Translations under genes and position numbers: made by a program
The notes under the pieces: model-generated
Database searches by the model: none
Seen by the model: only the letters and a program-made list of their open reading frames with translations
Told to the model about the DNA's origin: nothing
In this document: piece by piece, positions 1 through 9,838 of the stretch
Layout of the letters: every line of letters starts with the position of its first letter
Numbering within the stretch: the stretch's first letter is position 1
Assembly (NCBI RefSeq): GCF_000330725.2
Contig: NZ_AMZY02000007.1
Span: 124,001-188,000, forward strand
Source of the DNA: Mariniradius saccharolyticus AK6
Lineage (GTDB): Bacteria > Bacteroidota > Bacteroidia > Cytophagales > Cyclobacteriaceae
Length of the DNA: 64,000 bases
Direction of reading: 5' to 3'

Positions 1-884
1 GCGAGATCGCGCGCTCACTCATTATCCTCAGCAACTTCCACCTCAACCAAAAGGATCTTGCGAAAAGTGAGGAATACTCGAAACGTGCCCTGGAAATAGG
101 CAATAAAATCGGCTCAATGGACATCAAGCGTGCCGCTTTCCTGGGGTTGTCAGAAATCGAGGAAAAACGCGGCAACTATTCCGCTGCCTTGTCCAATTTC
201 AAAAACTTCAAAACCTACAGCGACAGCATCCTCAACCAACAAGCTACCAGCGAAATCACCCGCCTACAACTTCAATATGATTTCGAAAAGGCAGAAAAAC
301 TACGAGAGGAAGAAGCAAAGCAATCGAGGTTCAAGTACCTCAGCACGATTGCCGCATTGTCTATCGGACTGATTTTGGCCGTGTTGATCACATTGGTGAT
401 CAGGTCCAAAGCCCGGCAAACTGAGTTGAGTCAGAAGAACCTTGCACAAGACGTTGAAATCAAAAACAAGGAATTGACGACCAACGTGATGTACCTGATC
501 AGAAAAAACGAGCTGATCAACAATGTCGCAGAGCGCCTTCTGAAAATACAGCGGAACCTGCTTCCTGAAAACCAGAAGATCATTCAGGAAATCATCCTGG
601 ATCTGCAGCGGGAAGGTGACAATGACACTTGGAAGGAATTTGAATTGCGGTTCAACCAGGTGCACAGTGAATTTTACACAAATCTGCGAAAGCTTTATCC
701 TGATCTTTCCCCAACTGAGGAGAAACTTTGTGCATTCCTTCGCCTCAATATGAATTCGAAGGAGATCGCTGCTGTCACCCAACAGAGCATCAAAAGTGTA
801 GAAGTAGCACGAGCACGCCTTCGAAAAAAGCTCAACCTTACCAACACCAACTCCAATCTGGTAACCCACCTAGCCAATATCTAG
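1..884 (+). CDS. TPR / LuxR-type HTH regulator, C-terminal part
   Basis: The reading frame is open to the left edge (it can be read from base 3), so this is the C-terminal part of a longer protein. In order it shows TPR-like helical repeats (for example KSEEYSKRALEIG and KRGNYSAALSNFKNF), one membrane segment (about 20 residues, near TIAALSIGLILAVLITLVI), a charged coiled-coil stretch, and a C-terminal LuxR-like helix-turn-helix (LSPTEEKLCAFL, then NMNSKEIA and SVEVARARLRKKL). This order is common in Bacteroidota membrane-anchored TPR regulators. I infer a DNA-binding regulator tethered to the inner membrane; its target is unknown. The next genes downstream are a small protein and a giant protease. 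No clear terminator follows. Confidence 0.8.
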   Translation, partial: EIARSLIILSNFHLNQKDLAKSEEYSKRALEIGNKIGSMDIKRAAFLGLSEIEEKRGNYSAALSNFKNFKTYSDSILNQQATSEITRLQLQYDFEKAEKLREEEAKQSRFKYLSTIAALSIGLILAVLITLVIRSKARQTELSQKNLAQDVEIKNKELTTNVMYLIRKNELINNVAERLLKIQRNLLPENQKIIQEIILDLQREGDNDTWKEFELRFNQVHSEFYTNLRKLYPDLSPTEEKLCAFLRLNMNSKEIAAVTQQSIKSVEVARARLRKKLNLTNTNSNLVTHLANI

Positions 885-1114
885 CTTTTTTGTGGCTTGG
901 GGCATGGGAAAAAAATTTGTAAGCCATTTTTTATAAACCACTGATATACAATTTATTAAAATATATGTTAAGGTGATGTTATGGTGTTTTTCCACCTGCT
1001 AGCAATTATTCTAAGGTCATTTTTTCCAAAGTAGTGGTTATTCAAAGGCTGATTTTTTTCAGGTTAGTTTTATTTACCGTTGTTTTAGTCCTCGAAACAC
1101 AATCGGAGCAGGCC

Positions 1115-1270
1115 ATGGACGAAAAAAACAAAAACGAGGAACTGATCTATAAGCTTATCGAAAAAAGAAAGCAGGAAAACGATGCTTTCACAAAGCTACT
1201 TAACGCGATGGGAGGCACGCCTGCCGAAGCCAGCGAAAAACCGCGGCCCAGCGAACGTAAGAAAAACTGA
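1115..1270 (+). CDS. small hypothetical protein (51 residues)
   Basis: Unrecognised. An open frame reaches further upstream (1034), but the ATG at 1115 has a GGAG-like sequence about 8 bases before it and gives a soluble charged protein starting MDEKNKNEELIYKLIEK. It is rich in Lys and Glu, predicted helical in its first half, with a short linker MGGTPAEA and a basic tail SERKKN. It lies 80 bases ahead of the large protease gene on the same strand and could share its transcript. No function can be assigned. Confidence 0.55.
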   Translation: MDEKNKNEELIYKLIEKRKQENDAFTKLLNAMGGTPAEASEKPRPSERKKN

Positions 1271-1350
1271 CCAAAAGTAGCCCGGGCACCAATCCGCCCC
1301 ATATCCACAAATTCAAATCAATCAAAGATTATCATTCTAACCCCAGTACT

Positions 1351-4300
1351 ATGAACCATTCTCTACCCAATATCATGAGAAGCCTGCTGGTCGCCACAAT
1401 GTTGGTATTTTGTTCGATGCATGCAATCGCACAAAATTTATTTGCAGATGGCGTGCGCAAAGGCATGGTAAAGGTAAAATTCACACCTGCTATGACTTCC
1501 TCGCTTCCACAGGCTAGAGTCAATGCACGCAACAACCAACTCACCACCGGAATGACTGCCTTCGACACCAAGGCGAGGGCAGTAAATGCCCATTCCATGT
1601 ACAGGTTGTTCCCCTATGATGAAAAAAACGAGCATAAGCTACGCAAACACGGGCTTCACCTTTGGTATGTGGTGGAAATCGAGGAAAGCGTAGACCCAAA
1701 AGTCGCCGCGGTTCAATTGAAGGAATTGCAGGAAGTGGCAATCGCAGAGGTTGAGCATGAAAAAATCCTCGCGCCTTATGCGGTAAAGGAACACGTTTCC
1801 GGACCCAGTCCTTTTTCTACCCTGCCCTACAATGATCCTTTGCTCAAGGATCAATGGCATTATAAAAATACCTTTCAAACAGGTTTGGGTGATGCGGATG
1901 TCAACTTGTTTGAGGCTTGGCAGCGTACTACGGGTGCCAGCAATATCATCGTAGCCGTGCATGACGAAGGTGTCGATGTAAACCACGAGGACCTCAAAGC
2001 CAACATGTGGGTCAATACTGCCGAACTTAATGGAAAGCCTGGTATTGACGACGACGGAAACGGGTACATTGATGATATCAACGGGTACAACTTTTCCAAA
2101 AACACAGGAAAAATCGACGCCCAATACCACGGTACGCACGTGGCTGGAACCGTAGCTGCGGTCAATAACAATGGTCTTGGCGTTGCTGGAGTCGCTGGTG
2201 GAGATGGTTCCGGAAATGGTGTCAGAATCATGTCCCTGCAAATAATGGGGGGTGGCTCCATTGAGCGCTCCTATATTTATGCTGCTGACAACGGGGCAGT
2301 AATCTCCCAAAACAGCTGGGGATTCACCAGTCCGGGCGCTTATGACCAGTCCGTTTTGGATGCCATTGATTACTTTGTGGCTGAAGCTGGGGATTTTCCC
2401 GGAAGCCCTATGAAAGGCGGAATCGTCATTTTCGCAGCAGGAAACTACAACCTTGACGATAGGTGGTATCCAGCCTATCACGAAAACACGCTCGCGGTCA
2501 CCTCCATTGGTCCCAACTGGAAAAAAGCAAGCTATTCCAATTTCGGAGCTTGGACAGAGATCGCCGCCCCGGGAGGTGACACCGAGTTGGGCCCGGGAAA
2601 TGGCGTTCTCAGTACTATCCCAGGAAACAAATATGCTTTTCTCGACGGTACCTCTATGGCTTGCCCGCATGTCTCCGGCATCGCGGCCTTGGCTTTGGCC
2701 AACAGGAACAAACAACTCACCAATACAGAGCTCAAAAACAAACTCCTCACTGGTGTAGTCAACATTGACGTATTTAACCCCGATCACGTGGGTCTTTTGG
2801 GAACAGGCGCCATTGACGCGGAACTAGCTATTAGAAATGATTTGGGAATCGCTCCAAACAAAATCACGGACCTCAGCGTCACCGGTATCGCACAGGAATT
2901 CGCCGCACTCACTTGGACCGTGCCAGCAGATGCTGATGACGACCAACCCACGGCATTTCATTTGTTCGTCCATACGGACAGCATTACAGCTGAGAATATC
3001 AACGCTGCTGAAAAGATCGTGATCAAAAACACCCTTCTTGCCGATAGCTTGATGACTTATGAGGTAACGGAACTGTTGGGATTGACCAAGTATTACTTCG
3101 GAATTACCTCTGTAGACCGTTGGGGAAATACTGCAGCATTGTCTCCCGTCATCACTGCAACGACCAATGAGGGACCAAAAATCGTATTGGACGAAAACAG
3201 CCAAGAAATAGCGCTGGCGATCGATGTCAACACGGCAAACACCGCCACCCATGAGATCACAATTTCTAACCAAGCTGCCGGCATATTGAGATGGAACCAC
3301 CTGACGCGCCATCGAAACACAATGCTATCCTTTTCAGCGAAACTGAACTACCCCGCAACCTCAGGGAGCAGATTAGCCAAGGAAGTAAATTTGGGGATGC
3401 AAAGCGTGGCAAACGGCAACAACCAACTGAAGAAAAATGGAGTTGCCACGGCCTCATTCACACCGATCAATAAACAATATGCTGCCTGGCCTACCAATAT
3501 CATCGGAGATACAGACCTCACATTGACCAACTCAGCGGCTGCGAAGTTTTTTGTCACAGAAACCGAGGGTTTCAACCTAACCAATCTATCCATGTACCTC
3601 AAGCATGACCCTGCAAAAGGCCCGGTCATTGTCGAGATCTATGAGGGTGACAGCCCAATCAAGAAGAACCTGATCTATGCGCAGGAATACAACCATTGGG
3701 CAAGTATGGAAGCCTTCGCCTATATCACGCTTGATGAGCAACTCTATTTTGAACCAGGGACTACGTTCTGGGCGGTATTCCACGTCCCAGCTGGCAACAA
3801 ATTCCCATTAGGTATTGGTTTTGAGGCGGATCCATCCTACTCTGACAATTGCTTTATGTCTTTTGACATGGGTGCTACCTGGACGCAGTTGGAAACGTTA
3901 CTTGGCAGTGAGGATTTTGCTTGGGCGATAACGGCAAGCAGCAACAACCAACACTTGGGCACATACCTGAAGCTGGAGCCCGGGTCAGGGGATATCAATG
4001 GTTTTGAGCAAGCCACCACGACATTGACTGCTGATGGCGCCAACCTGATCAATGGAGACTACAGCGCATACTTGATCATCGAATCAAACGATGCCGCCAA
4101 TCGACAGATGAGGGTTCCAGTAAACCTTAACGTCAGTGGCCACACTCCGTCCTTGCAGCATGTAGCAATTGCTGACTATGGTGCAGTATTTATGGGCGAC
4201 GAAAAAACGCTTGAGTTGGTGGTCGAAAACACCGGTTACGGCAACTTCAACAATCCAAGCATCACTTCCGACAATGGCTCTTTCGTAGTTGATCAAAACT

Positions 4301-7300
4301 TGCCATGGCAAATCAAGGCGAGAGCGCAAGCAGTGGTAAGGGTGACCTTCAAGCCGACCGCCCCAGGCAATACCAACGGCAAACTCACCATCACCAATGG
4401 AGAGCAAACTTATGAGATCGCGCTATTCGGAGTGGGTGCCGAAACATCAAAAATCAGCATTGCTCCCGAAATCCAAGAATTCAAGGATTTGGCGATCGGC
4501 GATATGGTTACGGCCAAAGTAACGGTGGACAACAAAGGTGCGTTCCCGTTGAAATACTTTGTGCCTGGCCACGACAACAATGGCATTTCCGAGAATTGGC
4601 CGAGTGACTATCACTCCTATGGCTACAACGTGCGTTCTAACAGACCTGACGAAGCCAATCCGATTCCATATGAATTCAAGGATATTTCCGGGACGGGCAC
4701 CAACATTACCCGATCCATTATTGACCTTGGAAGCTACCATGCGGTCGATATGGGATTTGAATTCCCGTACTATGGTGACAGGGTCAAAACCCTCTACATC
4801 GCGAGCAAAGGCTTCACCACCTTTGACAACAGCGTGCGCTCGGTCAACGTACCGAGGCTGAATGGGGGAGAATGGAGTCCGAAAGGATACGTCTCCATCT
4901 TGGGATCTTTCCTAAGCTATTTGACACAAGGCGAAGTCTACTACCAAGTCGAGCCTGATCGGGTGATTGTGCAGTATGACAATGTTTGGGATGGTTGGAG
5001 TTTCGGTGAAAGCATGACTGCACAAATCGTCTACCATGCCAACGGCGACATTAGGTTCTATTACGAGAACCTCAATATTGCCGACTACAACAAACAAAAC
5101 TTGACGGTTTTGATCGAAGACTTGGGCCAACAGGATGGGATATTGATCAGTGACTGGCAAAACACGTCCGACCTGTACACAGGATTGGCGTTGGGATTTG
5201 ATTTCCCTGGTCCAAACATCATCACTGAAGTCAAAAATGGTTCCGGAGTGGTCATGCCGGGGGCTTCGCGGGAAATGGAAATCACCTTGTCAACCAGTAG
5301 CCTTTCCGAAGGCTTGATCAAACGTTACATCAACATCGTCAACAATGACCCGGACAGCAAACAGAAAAACGCCCTGATCCAGCTTGAAATCAATAAAGGT
5401 GGCGTTGCCTTGCCTGTTGTTTCCGCTGATACAGTAAGGTTCGGGGAGTTATTCCAAGGAACGATCCGGAACTATCCGTTTACGATCAAAAACCCAGGAA
5501 CTGCCGCACTTGGTATCGGTTCAATTGTATTTGCAAACAACTTCTTTTCACTTTCTGGAGAGAGCACTACGACGATTGCGCCGGGACTGTTTGCAAAATA
5601 TGCCATTCACATTCCTACGGATAAGAATGCAGATCTTGAAGATTGGTTATTCATCAATTACCAAGACGGCACCCGAGATACGATCTATGTGACAGGCAAG
5701 GTCATCGACGCTCCAGCCATTAGCATTGACTTGGGCATGCTGTCCGACACATTGGCATTTGGCGAAAAAGCATCACATCCAATCACCATAGAAAACACCG
5801 GACTGGCACCACTTCAGGTAGCGCCATCCGGCGGTAACTGGCTTTCTTTCGAGACGGACGTCCTTCCAAGCAGCATCGTGCCTGACTTTGGGTATACGTT
5901 TGAGAAGTACAACAACAATGAGTTCTATCAGTGGGTAGAAATCCGCAAGACAGGTACCCAAATGGAATTCGTGGATTATGAAGACTTCCAAGGCACCTAT
6001 TGGAGGGACTTGGAACTACCCTTCCCGATCGAGTTCTATGGCCAGAAATACAGCAAAATCAAAGTTGGTGATAATGGTATCATCTCCTTTGAAGACGATC
6101 CTCAGGCCGAGTTCTTTACGGACTACATACCCACAGCGACCCAAGGTAGAGCGATCATGCCGTATTGGACCTTCAGTACCTTCTCGGATTACTTCCACAA
6201 AAAGGAGGACATTGGAATATTCTACCAGTTTGAGGATGATAAAATCATCATCACGTGGAGCATTTTCATCAACAATCTTGGAGGCATGGGAGACCCCATT
6301 TCCGCCCAAGTCATCTTCTACAAAAATGGAACGATGAAGTTCCAGTATAGGCCCGAAGAGGGCGGCGCAGACTTGACCTCCGGTTTCTCGACGATCGGTC
6401 TCCAACGTAACAGTACCGACGGCCTATCAATCTCTGCCTACCAGCCGCTTGATCATGGAAAAGGCCTGGCGTACATCATCGTGCCGTCAAGAAGGTACAC
6501 GATCGCTCCGGGCGCTTCTCTCACTGGAAACGTTGTCCTGGACGCCACCAACATCTTTGGAGGCACCTACAATAAGCCTTTGAAGTTCTTCAACAATGTG
6601 CCTAATCAAGAAATCCTGGAAAAGCCGGTCGAGTTGACCGTCACAGGAGATCCAGTTATTGCGATGGCCGACACAGTGGACTTTGGTGCCAAATTGGTAT
6701 CCGTCGGAGGTTCTGAGCCAACGACCAATACGTTCGATGTAATCATTGAAAACACAGGTGCCGCTGCCTTCGACATTACATCTGCAGCCATGGCCGATGG
6801 CACAGGCCCGCTTCACATGATGATGGAGATACCAGGATTCTGGGGGCCAGAATGGACCCGCATCGACAACATCTGGTTCTGGCCAACATTTACGGTCAGA
6901 CCGGGCGACAAACTGGTCGCCAGGGCAATTTTCTTCCCATCCCAAGAAGGGGAATTCATGGATGAAGTGGTTTTCCAAACCAGCGTTGGAGAAAAACGAC
7001 TCGTATTGAAAGGAACGGCATTCGAACCTGCCAGCATCAGGGTCGCAACAGAACCGATCTATGTATCCATGCCATCACCAAGGCCAGTGACACGAACCAT
7101 TGCTCTGGACAATGAAAACGGCAAATCAGACCTAAACTATACCGCGACTGTCGATTACTTGAGGCCGTTGGGTACAGCTAGAACCGAAAGACTGGCAAAA
7201 ACCAGTGCTGCTGGTATAAGCCTATCGTCAACTCAAGTAGCAAGCGCTGCTGATTCGAAGGTTTCGGCAACTTACAATCGAACACTATCGCATACTGACA

Positions 7301-8790
7301 AAAAGGTACCAGATACCTTTATCGGAACGGGAGGCTTGGCACCTTTCACGCTCAGTACCCAATTTAATGCCGGACCTGAGGGTTTCAACCTTTCACATAT
7401 CGAGACTTTCTTCCGAATGGAGAATTTGACTGCTGCTGTGATTGAAGTGGAAATCAGGGCAGGAGGAAGCTCCGTGGCAAACGCCGCGGTGGTGGCAACA
7501 GGTGAACTGGCAGTAAGCGGAGACGGTAGCGACGAGAGCGGAGCATGGCATCAAGTCGCACTGGACAAAACAGTGGGAATCTATCCAAATGAAAACTTCT
7601 ACATCATAGTGACTTATCCGCTTGGAATCCAGTTCCCACAAGGTACAGTCACCGGCATTGCAAATGTGCCCGGAAGGTTTGCCTACTATGTCGAAGGAGA
7701 GTGGTATGAAGTTCAAGAAGGCCAGTTTGCCAACGCAGGCTGGCTGATGATGGCCGCAGAAATGGAAGCTGGAAACTTCAGCTGGTTGCGCATCACAGAA
7801 GGTCAGACAGGTACCCTTGCCAAAGGGGAAGCTGGTATCGTTTCCCTGGAAATCGACGGTGGGTTTGGAAATCCAGGCAACCAGTCAGCCAATATTGTTT
7901 TCTCATCCAATGATCCAGCAAATACAATCGTACGTGTTCCGGTAACCCTTCACCTCAACGAAGCACCAAACTTTGTGGGCGCACCGTCCACGATCGCAGT
8001 GGCTGAGGCAGACACATTGGTCGTGAAGTTTAAGGTTTCCGATCCGGAATCCAACACTGTAGAGGTTACGGCCGCACAAACCAAAGACTTCATCGACTTT
8101 AGCTTTGCCTCGGATACCATCAGAATGGTGCTCAAGCCTGATTTTGGAGACAAGGGCGTATTCATGTACAGACTGACAGCAACGGATGAATACGGTGCTT
8201 CCCGCGAATTGGAACTCCCCATAGAGGTGTTACATACCAATAGGGCTCCTGGGTTTATTGCAGATGCCGAGGTATTCGGATTCCTGAAGCCGGGTAACCT
8301 AACCGAACACAATCTTTCCGATTACTTCGCCGATCCTGACGGTGACGAGTTCACCTACACTGTCAGCAGCAGCAATGAGTCCATCTTGACCGTGTTTGCT
8401 TCAGCTTCCAGCTTTATCATCAGGACTGCCAACGAAGGAAATGCGACGATCACCTTCAAAGTGACCGATAAGCATGGCGCATCAAAAACCGTAGAAATAG
8501 CCGCTAAAGTCGATTTGATCAACGGATTGGAGGATTTGGACCAGCTCTTTAGCCTCACGGTGTACCCTAACCCGACCGCTGATTATGTACGTGTCCGCAT
8601 CAAGGGGGAAATTGGTAATAGCTACTCCCTCCGAGTGATCACGATGCAAGGCGTAACGATGATCAGGAAAGACGAGGTCAGCTCAAGGGAAGAAGCGGTG
8701 ATCGATCTTAGATCGCTTCCAAAGGGAGTTTATCTCATGGAGGTAACCGACATGCGCGGAAAGAGCATGAGGAGAATTGTAAAGGATTAA
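1351..8790 (+). CDS. giant secreted subtilisin-like (S8) protease with T9SS sorting domain
   Basis: This 2479-residue protein starts with a signal peptide (ending near SMHAIAQ) and a propeptide-like region to about residue 150. The S8 domain follows with the full catalytic triad: Asp205 in VHDEGVD, His260 in HGTHVAG and Ser435 in GTSMACPHVSG. A fibronectin-III-like domain comes next (about 510-600), then about 1500 residues of repeated immunoglobulin-like modules of the choice-of-anchor-D/ASPM-SPD2-Hydin sort (repeated AFGEKASHPITIENTG-like and VDFGAKL-like strands), cadherin-like modules (about 2210-2390) and a type A T9SS C-terminal domain (LTVYPNPTADYVRV to the end). It is therefore predicted to be an active cell-surface or released protease exported by T9SS. 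Substrate unknown. The length is far above that of plain subtilisins because of the repeat array. Confidence 0.93.
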   Translation: MNHSLPNIMRSLLVATMLVFCSMHAIAQNLFADGVRKGMVKVKFTPAMTSSLPQARVNARNNQLTTGMTAFDTKARAVNAHSMYRLFPYDEKNEHKLRKHGLHLWYVVEIEESVDPKVAAVQLKELQEVAIAEVEHEKILAPYAVKEHVSGPSPFSTLPYNDPLLKDQWHYKNTFQTGLGDADVNLFEAWQRTTGASNIIVAVHDEGVDVNHEDLKANMWVNTAELNGKPGIDDDGNGYIDDINGYNFSKNTGKIDAQYHGTHVAGTVAAVNNNGLGVAGVAGGDGSGNGVRIMSLQIMGGGSIERSYIYAADNGAVISQNSWGFTSPGAYDQSVLDAIDYFVAEAGDFPGSPMKGGIVIFAAGNYNLDDRWYPAYHENTLAVTSIGPNWKKASYSNFGAWTEIAAPGGDTELGPGNGVLSTIPGNKYAFLDGTSMACPHVSGIAALALANRNKQLTNTELKNKLLTGVVNIDVFNPDHVGLLGTGAIDAELAIRNDLGIAPNKITDLSVTGIAQEFAALTWTVPADADDDQPTAFHLFVHTDSITAENINAAEKIVIKNTLLADSLMTYEVTELLGLTKYYFGITSVDRWGNTAALSPVITATTNEGPKIVLDENSQEIALAIDVNTANTATHEITISNQAAGILRWNHLTRHRNTMLSFSAKLNYPATSGSRLAKEVNLGMQSVANGNNQLKKNGVATASFTPINKQYAAWPTNIIGDTDLTLTNSAAAKFFVTETEGFNLTNLSMYLKHDPAKGPVIVEIYEGDSPIKKNLIYAQEYNHWASMEAFAYITLDEQLYFEPGTTFWAVFHVPAGNKFPLGIGFEADPSYSDNCFMSFDMGATWTQLETLLGSEDFAWAITASSNNQHLGTYLKLEPGSGDINGFEQATTTLTADGANLINGDYSAYLIIESNDAANRQMRVPVNLNVSGHTPSLQHVAIADYGAVFMGDEKTLELVVENTGYGNFNNPSITSDNGSFVVDQNLPWQIKARAQAVVRVTFKPTAPGNTNGKLTITNGEQTYEIALFGVGAETSKISIAPEIQEFKDLAIGDMVTAKVTVDNKGAFPLKYFVPGHDNNGISENWPSDYHSYGYNVRSNRPDEANPIPYEFKDISGTGTNITRSIIDLGSYHAVDMGFEFPYYGDRVKTLYIASKGFTTFDNSVRSVNVPRLNGGEWSPKGYVSILGSFLSYLTQGEVYYQVEPDRVIVQYDNVWDGWSFGESMTAQIVYHANGDIRFYYENLNIADYNKQNLTVLIEDLGQQDGILISDWQNTSDLYTGLALGFDFPGPNIITEVKNGSGVVMPGASREMEITLSTSSLSEGLIKRYINIVNNDPDSKQKNALIQLEINKGGVALPVVSADTVRFGELFQGTIRNYPFTIKNPGTAALGIGSIVFANNFFSLSGESTTTIAPGLFAKYAIHIPTDKNADLEDWLFINYQDGTRDTIYVTGKVIDAPAISIDLGMLSDTLAFGEKASHPITIENTGLAPLQVAPSGGNWLSFETDVLPSSIVPDFGYTFEKYNNNEFYQWVEIRKTGTQMEFVDYEDFQGTYWRDLELPFPIEFYGQKYSKIKVGDNGIISFEDDPQAEFFTDYIPTATQGRAIMPYWTFSTFSDYFHKKEDIGIFYQFEDDKIIITWSIFINNLGGMGDPISAQVIFYKNGTMKFQYRPEEGGADLTSGFSTIGLQRNSTDGLSISAYQPLDHGKGLAYIIVPSRRYTIAPGASLTGNVVLDATNIFGGTYNKPLKFFNNVPNQEILEKPVELTVTGDPVIAMADTVDFGAKLVSVGGSEPTTNTFDVIIENTGAAAFDITSAAMADGTGPLHMMMEIPGFWGPEWTRIDNIWFWPTFTVRPGDKLVARAIFFPSQEGEFMDEVVFQTSVGEKRLVLKGTAFEPASIRVATEPIYVSMPSPRPVTRTIALDNENGKSDLNYTATVDYLRPLGTARTERLAKTSAAGISLSSTQVASAADSKVSATYNRTLSHTDKKVPDTFIGTGGLAPFTLSTQFNAGPEGFNLSHIETFFRMENLTAAVIEVEIRAGGSSVANAAVVATGELAVSGDGSDESGAWHQVALDKTVGIYPNENFYIIVTYPLGIQFPQGTVTGIANVPGRFAYYVEGEWYEVQEGQFANAGWLMMAAEMEAGNFSWLRITEGQTGTLAKGEAGIVSLEIDGGFGNPGNQSANIVFSSNDPANTIVRVPVTLHLNEAPNFVGAPSTIAVAEADTLVVKFKVSDPESNTVEVTAAQTKDFIDFSFASDTIRMVLKPDFGDKGVFMYRLTATDEYGASRELELPIEVLHTNRAPGFIADAEVFGFLKPGNLTEHNLSDYFADPDGDEFTYTVSSSNESILTVFASASSFIIRTANEGNATITFKVTDKHGASKTVEIAAKVDLINGLEDLDQLFSLTVYPNPTADYVRVRIKGEIGNSYSLRVITMQGVTMIRKDEVSSREEAVIDLRSLPKGVYLMEVTDMRGKSMRRIVKD

Positions 8791-8870
8791 GTCAAAATGC
8801 GTAAAGGTTGCGAACCCACCCAATCGCGTCAGTTCTCATGAACTGGGTTTAAGTTCAAAAGTGCGAAAAG

Positions 8871-8896
8871 GCCTCCGAGTGATCGGGGGCTTTTTT
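8871..8896 (+). terminator. rho-independent terminator of the protease gene
   Basis: An 8-bp stem (8871-8878 with 8883-8890, one G-T wobble), a 4-base loop and six T follow about 80 bases after the protease stop. It also shows that the next gene starts downstream of here rather than at an earlier in-frame start codon. Confidence 0.8.
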
Positions 8897-8962
8897 GTAT
8901 GTTGGAAAAGCAGGGTTCCGCCGCCCGAAATAACCTTCCGATCTCGTTTTTTGTTATTTTCG

Positions 8963-9781
8963 ATGCGATATCTTGACAGTATGGATTTTGACATAGAATG
9001 GCTCTTGGGCCCGGATTACCTTGTTCCGGAAAATTTTCTGGCTTTGTTTTCCTTGTTGCTGCTTGGGATTTTTGTCCGGTATATCCTGTTGGCCTGGCTT
9101 TACCACAACCTGGTTTACAAAAAACTGGGAGATATGATGCCCTACCGAAGGCTCCATCAGCAAATCAAATTGAAGCAGGTCAGGACGGAAATTTGGTATT
9201 CCTTTTTGGGCGCGATCATTTTCGCTGTTTCGGGTACGTTGATGATCATTTTTTGGCAGCGAGGTTGGACCAAATTGTACACCGAACTGACGCTCCTGGA
9301 TTTCATTTGGGTACCGCTAAGTTTTTTCATAGCTATGTTTGTCCACGAAACCTATTACTATTGGCTACATCGCTGGATGCACAAGCCGAAGGTGCTGCGC
9401 CATTTTCACCATATCCACCACAACAGCCTCTACACGAGTTCATTTACTTCGTTTTCGTTTCACCCGATTGAAGCCTTTCTCCAAGCAATCTTCCTACCGA
9501 TTCTGGTTCTCTTGATGCCGATGCACATTTTTGTGCTGCTGGCACTGCTAGTGACCATGTCCATCACCGCCGTGATCAACCATGCGGGTGTCGAAGTCTA
9601 CCCGGCCTCCGCATTCAATTCATCCTGGGCTAGATGGATGGTCGGGGCAACGCACCATGACATGCACCACTTGAAATACCGCTGCAACTATGGTCTTTAT
9701 TTTACTTTTTGGGACGTCTGGATGAATACCGAAGACAAGGGTTTTGAGCAACGCTTTAAAGAACACAGCCAAAAAACCTGA
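8963..9781 (+). CDS. sterol desaturase / fatty acid hydroxylase family membrane protein
   Basis: Belongs to the diiron fatty acid hydroxylase superfamily. The histidine boxes are all visible: HETYYYWLHRWMH, HFHHIHH, HAGVEVYP and HHDMHHLKYRCNYG. There are three to four hydrophobic membrane segments. The frame opens at 8861, but a terminator at 8871-8896 lies inside that stretch, so I chose the ATG at 8963; the ATG at 8981 (MDFDIEWLL) is also possible. In the family the enzyme uses a di-iron centre and O2 to hydroxylate or desaturate a lipid tail. The lipid substrate here cannot be told. It converges on the aminotransferase gene downstream. Confidence 0.88.
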   Translation: MRYLDSMDFDIEWLLGPDYLVPENFLALFSLLLLGIFVRYILLAWLYHNLVYKKLGDMMPYRRLHQQIKLKQVRTEIWYSFLGAIIFAVSGTLMIIFWQRGWTKLYTELTLLDFIWVPLSFFIAMFVHETYYYWLHRWMHKPKVLRHFHHIHHNSLYTSSFTSFSFHPIEAFLQAIFLPILVLLMPMHIFVLLALLVTMSITAVINHAGVEVYPASAFNSSWARWMVGATHHDMHHLKYRCNYGLYFTFWDVWMNTEDKGFEQRFKEHSQKT

Positions 9782-9838
9782 CACATCCCTGTAGGGGATA
9801 GGACAATTTCAATTCCCAAATTTTAAATCTGAAACGCT

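Noticed and set aside
1639-2787. 382-codon open frame on the minus strand
   Set aside because: Lies wholly antisense to the S8 catalytic domain; translation has no recognisable domain.
9784-9799. ATCCC/GGGAT hairpin between convergent genes as a terminator
   Set aside because: Only five base pairs and no T run.
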